Below are positions 30,318 through 41,466 of a stretch of 63,379 nucleotides of DNA, piece after piece. The DNA comes from Zygnema cylindricum. Taxonomy: Eukaryota > Streptophyta > Zygnematophyceae > Zygnematales > Zygnemataceae. Location of the stretch: NCBI GenBank assembly GCA_037447655.1, contig JBBHKE010001777.1, forward strand, positions 57,501 through 120,879. The letters run 5' to 3'. How positions within the stretch are numbered: the first letter of the stretch is position 1; each line of letters begins with the position of its first letter. Below the pieces are notes generated by a model. It searched no databases and was not told where the DNA came from. It saw only the letters and a list, made by a program, of their open reading frames with translations. A program made the position numbers and the translations under genes.

Positions 30318-31202
30318 TGTTGGTTTTGGAAAGCTATTTGCCTCATAATAGGGTTGTGAGAGGAAGTTTAGGACTTAGAATATATTTTGACCAAAGTCTT
30401 GTAATACTTACCTCTAATAGTTTGACAGTAGCAAAAGTATAAAGGAGTGTAATGTACGGTAAAAGAACACGCGTCGCGCTCCGTGAGAGCACAGATTCTG
30501 TAGAAATACACGGATGAGCAGGTCCACGTGTCACATGCTCAACGGACAAAATCGAATGATCTAACGGACGATGAGAAGAGTGGCTATTCGGGAAATGGTC
30601 CTGTATTGGACAATACTTCTACGGTTAATATGAATCACGTCAACAGACGAGATTTAAATGGGGACCACGACTCAACATGCGGCGAATATTTGTACTGGCA
30701 CTATTTGAGGATATCTGAGCAGTGTTGGTTGTACGGTAGTTAACTAAATGTTAGAGTTACCAAACATATTTAGTTTTTCGGTGTTATTAGGTTTTTGGAC
30801 GGACCTCTTAGGTACACTTGTGTTAATGACTGTTTTAGGTAGTATTGTGTAATAGGACAATTAGGTAGTGATACTCACTGTGAGTACAAGAATTAAGACT
30901 TAGTATATTTCTTGTATCCAAACTTACAGGCATTGAAATACTGCAAACAGTTTTGGGAAACTTTTGAGTCTCATATCTTGTGTTTTGTTGGGTCAATTGT
31001 AGTGAAACTTTGGGAGTTGTTAGTCTTTGTGGTACTCTATACTGTGGTATAGTTTCACTGTGTTTAGACATCTGTGTTGTATTTGGTGAGCTCTTGAAAT
31101 CAGCTGTTTGATAGGAATTTTTGATAAGCTTCTGTTTGTAAGTATGTCAACTTCTACTACTACTGCTGCTGCTCCACCTGCACCGGAGGTTGTGGAACAA
31201 CA
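30318..31202 (+). repeat. Right LTR of N
   Basis: 885 bp, TGTTGGTTTTGGAAAGC to GAGGTTGTGGAACAACA. Preceded by polypurine AGGGGAG and followed by ATGCA. The triplet run is TACTACTACTGCTGCTGC instead of pure TAC, and about 50 bp present in the left LTR is missing near 30670. Confidence 0.9.
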
Positions 31203-31207
31203 ATGCA
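31203..31207. repeat. Target-site duplication of element N, right copy
   Basis: ATGCA, identical to 25957-25961. Confidence 0.9.
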
Positions 31208-33700
31208 CGTGTCTTCTTTTTGAAATCCATAGTTAGCATCTACTGCTTTCTTATTGACAAGGTACTCAACCCCCTCAAAAGTTCATTTATCAACCATAAA
31301 CTTATACACCTTTTTCCATGGTTGTTTCCATTTGGTGTCCCAATCTGCTGATTTACTTGTTTCTATATAAAACTGCGGATTTCTACACATCCTCAAAAAA
31401 TTTTCTTTTACAAAAAATTGGTTTTTTTTTTCCTCTAAGATCTTATTGTGATACTTAAACATGTCTCCACTTTCGCTTTCATATGACACTCTATCACGTT
31501 TTTTCCCCTGAGACAGGAAAGCATTTTACTAAACTATTGTAAACTATTGTTATACCCTTTTTCTCTGCTTTTTTGCTTACTCACAAATTTTAAGTTTAAC
31601 TTCAATTTTTAATTACCTTGAGCTCTTTGCGAGTCTAAGAATTCAATATACCTTCACATCATACTTCGTTATAATTGTTTGATTTTTCAAGAAAGTCCTT
31701 AACCTTAAAATGAGGGTGAAATTTCATACCTTTGGCTTGGGATACTAGTTTATCATTTGGATCCTATACCATTTGTTCTAAGTCATCATCTTGCTAAGGT
31801 TTTTTTTTTAATCAAGATCAAATTTTTATTTCCTGAAAAACCTTAAAAAGTTCTCGAGTTAATTCCCTTTTTTCTTGAGTCCGCTCCACATAGACAACTG
31901 CTCGGTAGCGCCAAATCCTTAAGTGTGGGATCAAGCGCATATGTCCAATCTATAACTTAATCGGAGTACCCCTATAGTGAGGTTAATCTCTTGTTGCAAA
32001 CATAAATCGTAGTCAAAATTACATCTCTTAACAAAAAGTTTTTCTTCTTAGTGTTGTGGATCATGACACAAATAATCTCTTATAAAGTGCGGTTTTTCCT
32101 TTCTACAACTCCATTCAACTCGGGTGAATAAAGGTCATCAAATTGCAGTATTACCTCTTACTTCTTACACTAATATCCAAATTCCACAAACTCTCCTCCA
32201 TCAACAGATCTTACGGCTTCCAATTTTCTTTGAAAGTCTCTTTTTGCCATAACGACCTATTCGTTTAACATCTCCAAAGCGTTAGATTTTGTCTTCAACA
32301 GGAAATACACACGATTTTCTCTCGTAATCATCCACAATTACAAAAACGTATTTGGCACCTCCTGAACTCTTAGGGTTCACTTGCACATACAAGTCCGCAT
32401 GTACTAGCTTCACGAGATGTTGAGCTTAATGTTTGACGTCTTTCACCAAATGTTGTTTCCAAATTTGACGTTATCTACTGCAAACACCACAGATGCTCCC
32501 ACTCACGCCGGACACTTATTTCATTCCGCGTGAACAGGATTTTTATGCAATCCATTTTAGATTCGCCGAAAGTGTGGCACATCCGGTGATGCCACAAACT
32601 CAGGTCGGTCCTTCATCAGTGAAATCTAACACATTAAGCCCATGAACTATGCCTTCCTCTTACGAATCCTCCAAGTCAGCATGTAATGTATCGGGTCCAT
32701 CACAAATCTTTTTGCGATCAACTGCCTATCAACACTTACTATTTCGATGCTTATATCCCCTTTTGTTATGATGCTCTTGCGAGACTCTTATGTTTGCAAG
32801 ACGCTCATGAGATTCACAACGTCGTTAAAAATATAAAGGCGTTACATAATCTAATTTCCCTATCTTTCTCAATTCTGTACTTTTTCCTCACAAACAAGCG
32901 TAGTCTGACGGTCTTTATGGTGTCGACAAGAATCATGTGGCCACTTGCCACCGTAATTTTATCCAAAGCACTCGGATTTCTTACATTTTGAACAAAAAAT
33001 TATTCATACACACCCATTGCGGCGCAAAATAATCCACTCCTTCGTTCATAACATCATTTATTACACGATCTAATAACAAGATCCAATGACAGGTCTAAAA
33101 AAATAGCAAAATTTAGGGACCTGTCGCCGAAAGTGTTGCCGTAATAGGCGTAATTTCCTTCACCTCCACCGCGCTACTAGCTATAACTTTGGCCTTTTCC
33201 CCAACCACGACCTTGGTAACCTCTTCCAAGACCCTGTTAAAAATGACAATTACTTACTAAGACATGATATGACTTACAAGCCCACAAAAGTATAATTGTT
33301 TCTTTTTATCCAAACAATTGGTTTTTAAGTGCTCAAGTCATTTGCACATGTAGAAATTCCAATTGCTTGTATCAAGCTGACTTGTAGACGTACCAACCTG
33401 GTCTTTATCTGTATTGCAACCTCTAAGAGTCCCTCTAATACCCCCACTCCCATAAGTGAGTTTAGCTTTGAGGTTTAGTGCTTACATTCGCATTTTTTAT
33501 ATTACTAGACTCTATGGTTAAACTCTCTCTAATTTTTTTTGTTGTCTTCAAACAATTGACAACAAACTGAAAACTTGTCAATCTCTTTGCTAGGTCTTTG
33601 TTAAATGTACGAGCAAATTTGGCAGACCTTTCCAAGAGACTTGAACCATTTCACTGTCTTCTAATATTTTACCCAAAAAAACGATAAACCCTAAAATAAA
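31203..33700 (-). pseudogene. Copia element M, gag to RT start
   Basis: Minus strand from high to low: two decayed zinc knuckles near 33360-33260 (HLKTNCLDKKKQ then YFCGLVSHI), integrase core near 32430-32300 (KLVHADLYVQVNP, AKYVFVIVDDY), then RT N-terminus at about 31350-31207 (KWKQPWKKVYKFMVDK, FEGVEYLVNKKAVDA). Crossing to 25956 the frame continues KKKTRAFGEVIS. Many stops. The 5' LTR was not identified. Confidence 0.65.
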
Positions 33701-33739
33701 ACGCCTAAACGCTTAAACGCCCCAAGTGTTGAGAAGAAA

Positions 33740-33930
33740 ACAATACAATTTTGTAGGAGTGAGAGTGTGACAAAAGCTTCGGCTTAATACATGCGTATGG
33801 TGAATTTTATGTTTTGTGAGTTATCTTTGTGAGTTTGTAAGTTTCCGCTTGTGTGTGTCTGTGAGTGTACTGTGCACTCCAGTGCGTGTGAGATCGATCC
33901 CATCAGTCTCACCACCGCACAAGCGTAACC
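33740..33930 (+). repeat. LTR-like fragment, inverted relative to M's LTR
   Basis: Shares GTxGGAGTGAG, CTTCGGxTT, TATGGTGAATxTTATGT and TTCCGxTTGTGTGTG with the putative LTR of M at 24.2-24.4 kb, but lies on the opposite strand. It therefore cannot be M's own 5' LTR unless there was an inversion. Confidence 0.4.
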
Positions 33931-35007
33931 GCATTAGAGCAGATATTGTTGAGATTTTATGAACCAGAATTCGGAATTCCGTTCCAAATTTTGTATGCAA
34001 TTCAGTGCGAGATCATTCGAGACCATCACAGCAGAGAGTGCACGCATCGCCAATCACTCACACTTCGTACACGCGACCGGAATCATCGCATTGGAAAGAC
34101 CCTCCATCACAACGGATCTTCGGAAAGTTCACGGTTGCCGCCTTTACCGCCTCCAGAGCCGACTCTGCAGCACAATGATCGAATGAGAACTGTCAGAGGG
34201 GCGAATTTATTTCGCACGTGTGAAGGGGGAAAGGAAGGTCGAAGGAGGGAAAAACGTACTGTCTGGCTCCGGCATGTCTCCATAGTAATCTCCCATTACG
34301 AGTGTGACGTGACACCCTATCATCAGCACTGTCGCTATGACCATGGTGACCACCATGGCTGCACTCGCCACGTCTCACGGACAGGCCACGTATTTGTAAA
34401 CCAAAGGCCACGTGGCAGTGGTATTTCACTGAGATCCGTTTCCCAGTTCCGTTAGGGTTTTGGACGGCGGAAGAAGTTTCTTCCTTTTTCGTTATGTGCT
34501 GAGCAGCTTTAGAAGTACGGTACGGTCTTCAATTGAATCAAAAGTGAAGTACGGTGAAGTACGGTAAATCTATAAATGAATCAAAGCGAGATCTTCCCAG
34601 CCGCCCGTTCATCTTACATGAGAAAGCGAACAGGATGGAGGCCTCCGCTCCATCAGGGGCCAAAACTGCGCAATATTGGTCAATTCAAGGTTGATTACTT
34701 GATTTTGTTAGATTTTGCAGTGTGGATCTGTGTCACTGTTGATGTCAATTTAATAATGTTGGTTCCTTTGGTTGTGGTTATGAAGTGCCTGTAGTATAGT
34801 ACGTACTGTACTTAAACGTCCTGTTTTATTTATTTACGGTGTCAATGGTCCTTTGTATTGACGAGTGTACGGTTTGAGTGGTCCTTCGTATTGACGAGTG
34901 GTTGCTTTGGTACAGTTGTACTGTGATGCTGTACTTTCCCGGCGCGCGTTTCGTCTGAATATCTGATTTGTTCATAAGGTGAAGTTACATTTGGTAAAAA
35001 ATGAGGT
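33931..35007. other. GC-richer DNA, no convincing gene
   Basis: 33946-34455 is open for 169 codons on the plus strand with basic, His/Arg-rich composition and no motif; frames on both strands overlap. AGTACGGT repeats occur at 34530-34570. No gene called. Confidence 0.35.
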
Positions 35008-35530
35008 TCACCGCGAATGGTAATTAGAGTAAAGAAATAATTAGAGTAAAAAAATGAAAAAAAATAATCAGAGTAATTAATTTTAAATTGGGTAAACAAT
35101 TTTTTTCAAAATAAATTTTACTCTAATTTATCAATAACTCTAATTTGGGTTTCTTTTCGTAATAATTATCCGCGCTGAATATATTTATTGTAAATTAGGT
35201 ACACGTACTGAATCTGACAAAACGTACAGTTTCGCGTCATTATGACGTTTGCACTACGCGGTTTGTGAAAACGCAGCTACATGATAATGGCTTATATTAA
35301 ACAAATTTTTGTACTTTTTTTGTTAATAAAATACAATTTGCACGGTCAAACACCGACCGTACGCCGCACTATTTAAAACGGCACAATATTAGAGTTGTTA
35401 ACTTTGATTCAAAAAGTACCTTAAATAATGTAAAGAATAAATTATAATTATGAACTCTATTTAGGGTGATATAGTCAAAATTTGGGGAGACGGAATTAGC
35501 GTACATAACGCTAATTACGATTCGCGGTGA
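35008..35530. mobile_element. MITE family A, copy A4 (long)
   Basis: 523 bp with ends TCACCGCGAATGGTAATTAG / CTAATTACGATTCGCGGTGA, inverted with one mismatch. Interior aligns with the interior of 60600-61056 (TAACTCTAATTTGGGTTT, GTACxGAATCTGACAA), so this is the long form of the family. Confidence 0.75.
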
Positions 35531-36180
35531 TATTTATTTATGGCCATATTTTTTGGTTCAATGACTTATTAATTTTTTTTTGTGAGAAAAAAAAGGTTAC
35601 TGAATGGCCGATTTGATTCTCCAAGTTTATGGGCGCAAATCTTGACCGTCAGATTTAGAATCAGATACGTCATCGGTCGAACATTTCACTTTGCAACAAG
35701 TGACGTGAAGCAGGTCGATTTTAAGCATAGTTCAAAAGTAGGCGTTTTTATGGTAGGCCTTTGGTAGGCGCACAAAACTTGGCACAAAATTCGCAAAGAG
35801 TAGGCATACTTTATGTGTGTGCGTTGTGTACACTCTTGTACGAACGTACGAATCTGACGTATGATCATAGTATAGCGCACGCCACCGGATGAAATTTTTT
35901 AGCAAACTGACACGGCGTAGGATGACATTCCGCGGGAAAGAAAACCCGAAAAAAAAAACATGGTGGAGAGCAGTGAGAGTGCGATGAGAGAGAGTATGGA
36001 GAGTTCATAGTTTTTTCGGAAAGGGCGAAACCGCCAAAGTGTTTTTGCAGCCACCAACGGGTAAGTTTTGGTAATATTTTTGGCAGTGTGGAATATTTAT
36101 TTTTTATCGTCCCATATTGCCTAGTTGGTCAATTCGAGGCTTTATTTAGTGCGGCCTTCAAAATTGCAGACGTTAATATG
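35531..36180. other. Intergenic with a family B fragment
   Basis: 35640-35770 carries family B pieces (CATAGTTCAAAAGTAGGC, GGTAGGCCTTTGGT). A 16-codon ORF at 35960 and a following GTAAG are too little to call a gene. Confidence 0.4.
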
Positions 36181-36795
36181 ACAAATAGTCTTATCATAAG
36201 TTGTGGGCTTTTCATGTGATCTTATTAGATCGTTACTTTGATCAGTGACCGTCCGATCTTCCAAATCTGACAGTTTAAATAATAAATACCTCAAAACTCA
36301 CAGAAAAAAAATTGTCCGAATGTTTTTAAAATTTAGACATGTCGTTTAATTCTCTATTGATCGATGTGCAACTCAACCCTGTTACTATTTTTTCCATTTT
36401 GCGACCCATACAATATGGGTCTTAAGTTCATACTGTATATTTTACATACAATAGGCATCTTGTATGGGCCTACTTTCACCTACTTTTGAACTATGATTTC
36501 AAACATAATTCAAAAGTAGGCTTTTTCATGGTAGTCCTTTGGTCGGCGCCTTTATCATAAGTTGTGTTATGGGCTTTTCATGTGATCTTTTTAGATCGCT
36601 ACTTTGATCAGCGAGCGTCCGATCGTTTGAATTTGACGGCGTAAATAATAATTTTTGGTTTGAATGTTTTAATTGGTCCGAATAGGTCCAAATACAATAT
36701 GGGTCTTAAGGTCATATTATATGTGTTGCATACAATAGGCATATTGTATGGGCCTACTTTCACCTACTTTAAAAAAATGATTTTAAGAGCCGGTG
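36181..36795 (+). repeat. Repeat family B, copy B4 (two tandem units)
   Basis: Two direct units (about 36190-36495 and 36530-36780). Each has TGGGCTTTTCATGTGATCTT, GATCAG, CCGTCCGATC, and the CAATATGGGTCTTAAG ... ACAATAGGCATATTGTATGGG hairpin. Inverse orientation to B1. Element L begins at its right edge. Confidence 0.7.
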
Positions 36796-36796
36796 G

Positions 36797-37170
36797 TGTT
36801 GTTCTTTGAAAACAGGTCTCGCCGAGCGTCTAATATATATTATTTATTAGCGTGGTTTTGTGCGTGCATGATTAGTTAGCCATAGTTTTGGCTTATCTTG
36901 TTTGGTTTGTGCGTATGTTGTTTACGTTGATGCTATTTTATGTTGTTTGGTGGTACTGTTGTGATTGGGTTCGCCCTTGGTCATTTGTACCTTGGGTACT
37001 TCTATGTCAGGAGAGATATTGACTTAGTCGGAGGGAAAACTATCTTTTGTAAGAGGGGAAATTTTCCGGTGAAATATATTGTCTTTTACAGGAGTGATCT
37101 CTTCTTGCTATCTTTTGCTTCCGCACTACATCTTGTCTTCCTTCTATCTTTGTGTGTATCAATCCTATCA
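36797..37170 (+). repeat. Left LTR of L
   Basis: 374 bp, ends in CAATCCTATCA. Clearly homologous to the right LTR but shorter by about 47 bp; several CG-rich or GTAC-containing pieces of the right LTR are absent or altered here. Confidence 0.85.
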
Positions 37171-37171
37171 A

Positions 37172-37184
37172 TTAGTATCGGAGC
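37172..37184 (+). other. Primer-binding site of L (tRNA-Met 3' end type)
   Basis: TTAGTATCGGAGC resembles the standard plant copia primer site TGGTATCAGAGC, complementary to the 3' end of initiator tRNA-Met, with two or three mismatches. Contrast with the half-tRNA sites of N, Q and R. Confidence 0.65.
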
Positions 37185-37426
37185 AAGTTTTCTCCTTTAA
37201 GAGATCTCAAGGTGGCAAGTCTTACCGCCATGGGGGGAAAGAAGAAGAAGTCCTGACCCACACCTTCTCCTATTGCGGCTCCTAATCCGGATCTACCGAA
37301 TCTACCAGATCTGGCCCATTCATCTCCAGATCAGAGTGTGAAAGATTTCGGCTTTGGAAGAGAGGCCTTTGAAAAGGGTTCTCCCTCCAACCAACTTCCA
37401 AAAAGGAGAAAGAGAAACACGAAGGG

Positions 37427-38580
37427 GTGGTATTGACCGAAGTTCGTCTCAATGAATTGTTTAACGGCTTCCTCACTCTCGTAGATCAACGGATCACGGA
37501 CGCCAATCGAAAGGGGAAATTTAAAGTAGAGGAGGAGGATCCGATTTTGAACACTCTTGAAGTGGCTTCGGATGGAGGGGTCGAGGATGACGATATTTTG
37601 AGGGAGGCTCTCCGAAAATGAAAGTTTGTGATCGAGAACGACTCGAATCTCGAATATGAATCCGATGACGAGCTACCGATCCCTTCCATGCCGGGGAAGA
37701 CCGTCCTCTTGAACGGATCCAACTACCAAATATGGAAGAAATATATCAAGGCGCAACTCATTCTCCGTCACCTTTGGAAGATCGTGAATGGAAAAGAAAA
37801 GATGCCGATCGACGATCCGAAGGCTCGCCGCCTTTAGAAGAAGAAAAATCTTGCGGCCATCACCGGCCTCATGCAATCTTGCACCGTTTTGGTGCATGAT
37901 CATTTCCTTACCCGAGATACGGCGCAGAAGTGTTGGAAGGCGCTCGAAGGCCAATTTGAGAAAGGGCTCTAAAACAAGGGGCAATATGCCTTCACGGACT
38001 TTATCCAATTTAAGATAAAGTCTAACGAATCGATTGATGATGCGATCAAGCAATACAATATAATTGTGGAGCAACTCTCGAATAACGGTCAGAATATTAA
38101 CAGCGAGGACAAAGTAATCGGTCTCATCAATGCTTTACCAGACAACCTCACTTACCTCAAGGAGATTCTTTGGGCACAAACTAATCCGAGTTATGAGTTC
38201 CTTGTTAATTACCTCAAAACCACCAAGAGAAATCGCGGAGGTCCTCCTAAAGCTTCGGCCTCGGTGGATCTCTGAATGTATCCTCCGAAGAACCCGCGGA
38301 TCTAAAATTTCTTCGTGGGGGAAGAGGGGGAAGAGGAAGATGAGGCGGATCTAGGGGAAGGGGAAGAAGCACCACGGGAGGGGAAACTTCCCCGGCAAAT
38401 CATCTTTCCAAGATCAACCTACTATTATTTGCTTTCGATGCAACAAACCTGGCCATATGTACGCCTCTTGCCCAGACAAAGAAAAACAATGCCACTATTG
38501 CGGGAAAAGGGGACATATTAGTCCCCAATGTTACGCGAGATCTGACGGCGGGGGCAGCCGTGGCGGTCACGCGGGCAGCA
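37427..38580 (+). pseudogene. gag of L with two zinc knuckles
   Basis: LLNGSNYQIWKKYIKAQLI and LWKIVNGKE start the gag domain; YNIIVEQLSNN, DKVIGLINALPDNL and EILWAQ continue it. Two CCHC knuckles, CFRCNKPGHMYASC and CHYCGKRGHISPQC, near 38.43-38.55 kb are intact, followed by a Gly/Arg-rich tail. Four stops or frame changes between 37620 and 38430. Confidence 0.8.
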
Positions 38581-40140
38581 GCGGCAGATTTAATGGACGT
38601 GGCGGTGGTCGATTTGATAAAGGGGGGCGCGGTGGACGTGGCGGCCAATTTGGTGGCAATGGACCCTTCCTTTGGGAAAACGATGAGAAGGACGAAGGTC
38701 CTATCACCTTTTCCACGCTAAACGTCACCAATGACACTCAGTCATACGGAACACAAAACGACAAGGAATGGATTGTCGATTCCGGCGCCTCGCATCATGT
38801 TTGTACGGACGGCACACTTTTCGATGAGATGCACGCTTTGACCGTACCGAAAGTAATTACGATCGCCATTAGTCAAATTATTTCTGTCGGTACAGTTGGT
38901 ACCGTACGACTTGACCTGATTTCACTAGATCCAAATGGATTTGAGCGAATCTCCTAGATACGGTTACTTAATGTGTTATACATTCCAGGCTGTTTTGCGA
39001 ATCTTTTGAGCTTGCCGCAGATTCAGCGAGCCGGTGCAAGCGTGTATTCGTTGGGGGATTCAACGATCAAGATTGTTAGATCTGATGGAATTACGATTGG
39101 CGAAGGAGAAGTATCTGACGCATTTCATAGCCGTCTTTTATGGAGGAGACCAAGTCCTAAACGCAATGATGACGACATTATTGGTCAAATCGCTGAAATC
39201 AAGGGAGATCTAACGTTATGGCACCATCGCATGTGTCATACGTCAGAACAGAATTTAAAACGAATGATAAAAGCCGGTTGCACTCGCGGCTTAGATTTGA
39301 CGCCAGGTGAAAAAGTCAACGGCTGTACCGGCTGCAGCCAAGGTCGTCAAATCCGAAAACCGCATCCCACTAAAGACACAAATTTTCGATCGACACTTCC
39401 ACTTGAAAAGGTACACGTGGATCTTTGCGGTGACGTCAAACCTGAAAGTTTGGGGGGGAACAAATACATCATGGTTATTGTTGACGATTATTCGAGATTT
39501 ACATGGGTATATCTACTTAAAAATAAATCCGACGCATCCACTAAATTTGAGGAGTGGCATTTGATGGCTGAGCGACAATGTGAGCGAAAATTAAAAGCGG
39601 TTCGATCGGATAATGGCGGGGAGTTTAAGGCGTTTGATACTTACAGCAAGAAATGGGGGATCTGACAAGAATTTACGGCATCATACTCATCGGAATCGTC
39701 GAGCGCAAAAATCGCACACTACAAGAAATGGTGCGCTCGATGATTTACACATCGGGAAGGAAGGAGTATTTATGGGGAGATGCGATCTTAACGGCTAATT
39801 ATATTTGTAACCGTCGACTTACCTCCATTTCGGGCAATAAGACTCCTCACGAGTTATGGTATGGTCGAAAGCCCTCGTTACATCACTTGCGAATTTGGGG
39901 GTGTCGAGCCACGGTGTACATCGAATCGGTAAAACGACGAGGTAAATTTTCTTCTCGTAGTTGGTTGGGAATTTTTGTGGGGTATAGCTCCAAAGGGAGT
40001 TTATACCGGGTTTATGATCCGATTCGTCATGTAATTGAAGAGAGTCGTAATGTGAATTTCCATGAGGATCTTAAAGTTGCAATTTCTCGTTCCGAATTTT
40101 TTCTACTAATTATGACTTTCTTGAAGTGAGTGAATCTCTC
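38581..40140 (+). pseudogene. protease and integrase of L
   Basis: Protease active site WIVDSGASHHVC at about 38770. Then LTLWHHRMCHTSEQNLKRM and CTGCSQGRQ (zinc-binding pre-integrase), VHVDLCGDVKPES, YIMVIVDDYSRFTWVY, AVRSDNGGEFKAF, then a frameshift at 39660, and IVERKNRTLQEMVRSM in another frame. All three catalytic acidic residues are still present but in two frames. The C-terminal part ends near 40129. Confidence 0.85.
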
Positions 40141-40283
40141 TCTTTTCCTCATCTTGATGATTCGGATTCCGACAATGAGACGGATCCGGTCGTTAATATT
40201 AAGAGGGGGAAAGCTAATTCCGAAATTCATCCGGAATTAATTAATTTGACGAGATCCGAAGTGACCGGAGTGAAAATTCCCGA

Positions 40284-41340
40284 ATGACTTCGGACACTCG
40301 TCGATCTAAAGGTTCTAAATCTCCGAGTGCTTCCTTCCACGAGGAAGAAACCCAAACTGAAAAATCAGCAAACGAAAAAGAAAATGAGGTTCCATTACGA
40401 AGGAGTCAACGTAAGACAAAGGGAAAGAAGCTGGATCGGTTATCATTTGATCGCAAAGGTGGAAATGTCGAAAATTCCAATTATTTTACTTAGGCCGCCT
40501 CAGAGGAGGCATTTATTTTGTAGCAATCATTGACCGAGAATATGCCCGGCGATCCCCAATCTTACGTTGAGGCATGAAGTCCGATGGATTGGGAGGATAA
40601 ATGGAAACCGGCGTGGGAGAGAGAACTAAAATCGATCATCGATAACAAAACTTTTGAGGAGGTGAGTTTACCGGAGGGGAAGAAGGTGATTGATGCCAAA
40701 TGGATATTTAAAACAAAAACTGGTGCTACGGGGGAGATAATAGAATATAAGGTTAGATTGGTGTGTAAAGGTTTTCAACAAGTAGAGGGAGTAGATTATT
40801 CGGAAACTTATGCACCGGTTGTTAAGTTTGACTCTTTGAGAATGATAATTGCTATTGCGGCCGCGGGGAATAAGCACATATATCAAATGGATGTAGAAAC
40901 GGCCTTTTTAAATGGAGAATTAGAAGAGGAGGTGTATATGAAGGTGCCCGAGGGTGTGCCCTCGAAAAGAGGAAAAGTATGGCGGCTGCGAAAATCCTTG
41001 TACGGATTAAAACAAGCGCCGAGGACATGGTATCTTTGTCTTCATAAGGTACTTACTAATTATGGTTTTGTTCGTACAATTTTGGATTCCGGAGTTTACG
41101 TGAAAGGAGAGGGAAAGGACCAAATTATTTTTTCTGTGTATGTCGATGTCTTCCTAATGATTAGTGACACGTTGTCTATTATTAATAAGTTAAAAGAGTA
41201 CCTAAGCATACATTTTAAAGTGACAGATCTTGGAGAAGTAAGGTACATTTTGGGGATAGAGGTCATAAGGTCCAGCGAGAATGTGATTAAATTAAGTCAA
41301 GCGCAGTATTGTAGAGAGGTCTTGACTAGATTTGGTATGA
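40284..41340 (+). pseudogene. Linker and reverse transcriptase of L
   Basis: After a charged linker, an uninterrupted frame 40584-41340 encodes RT: WKPAWERELKSIIDNKTF, VRLVCKGFQQVEGVDYSE, APVVKFDSLRMIIAIAA, MDVETAFLNGELEEEVYMK, KSLYGLKQAPRTW. The catalytic box reads YVDV instead of YVDD, so the polymerase should be inactive. Frame stops where a MITE begins. Confidence 0.9.
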
Positions 41341-41466
41341 TTAGCCCTAATTCCTAATTAGAGTAATCGATTTCTTCCAAAATTTCCAAATTCCCAATTA
41401 GCGTACACCACGCTAAATAATAGTATACGCTAATCAAACCTACACGCTAATAGCGATTGGCGGTGT
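41341..41466. mobile_element. Truncated MITE A inserted in element L
   Basis: CCTAATTCCTAATTAGAGTA, then CCCAATTAGCG, and the terminus CGCTAATAGCGATTGGCGGT align with the right half of copy A3. It interrupts L between the RT thumb (REVLTRFGMI) and RNase H (LMYLSVGTRPDIAA), and about 40 codons of L are missing at the join, so insertion came with, or was followed by, a deletion. Confidence 0.75.

Larger units (their letters stand above)
25962..31202 (+). mobile_element. Ty1/copia element N, complete LTR to LTR
   Basis: 5241 bp. Left LTR 25962-26903, right LTR 30318-31202, both TGTTG...CAACA, with a perfect 5-bp target duplication (ATGCA). Internal order gag, protease-like, integrase, reverse transcriptase, RNase H identifies Ty1/copia (Pseudoviridae type). 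A polypurine tract AGGGGAG precedes the right LTR. The element is dead: several stops and frameshifts, and the N-terminal half of RT is deleted. It is inserted into the RT of element M in opposite orientation. The two LTRs differ by scattered point changes and about 60 bp of net indels, mainly a segment around 26325-26380 of the left LTR that is missing in the right one, so the insertion is not very recent. Confidence 0.9.

Noticed and set aside
33946-34455. 169-codon ORF
   Set aside because: Basic low-information composition, overlapping frames on the other strand, no motif, no splice or promoter support.
34635-34689. Possible first exon (ATG in fair context followed by a GT)
   Set aside because: Only 55 nt, weak donor (AAGGTTGAT), and no second exon could be identified downstream.
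35971-36070. Short ORF rich in Glu/Ser followed by GTAAG, resembling a 5' exon
   Set aside because: Sixteen codons and a stop before the donor; the following sequence is repeat family B.
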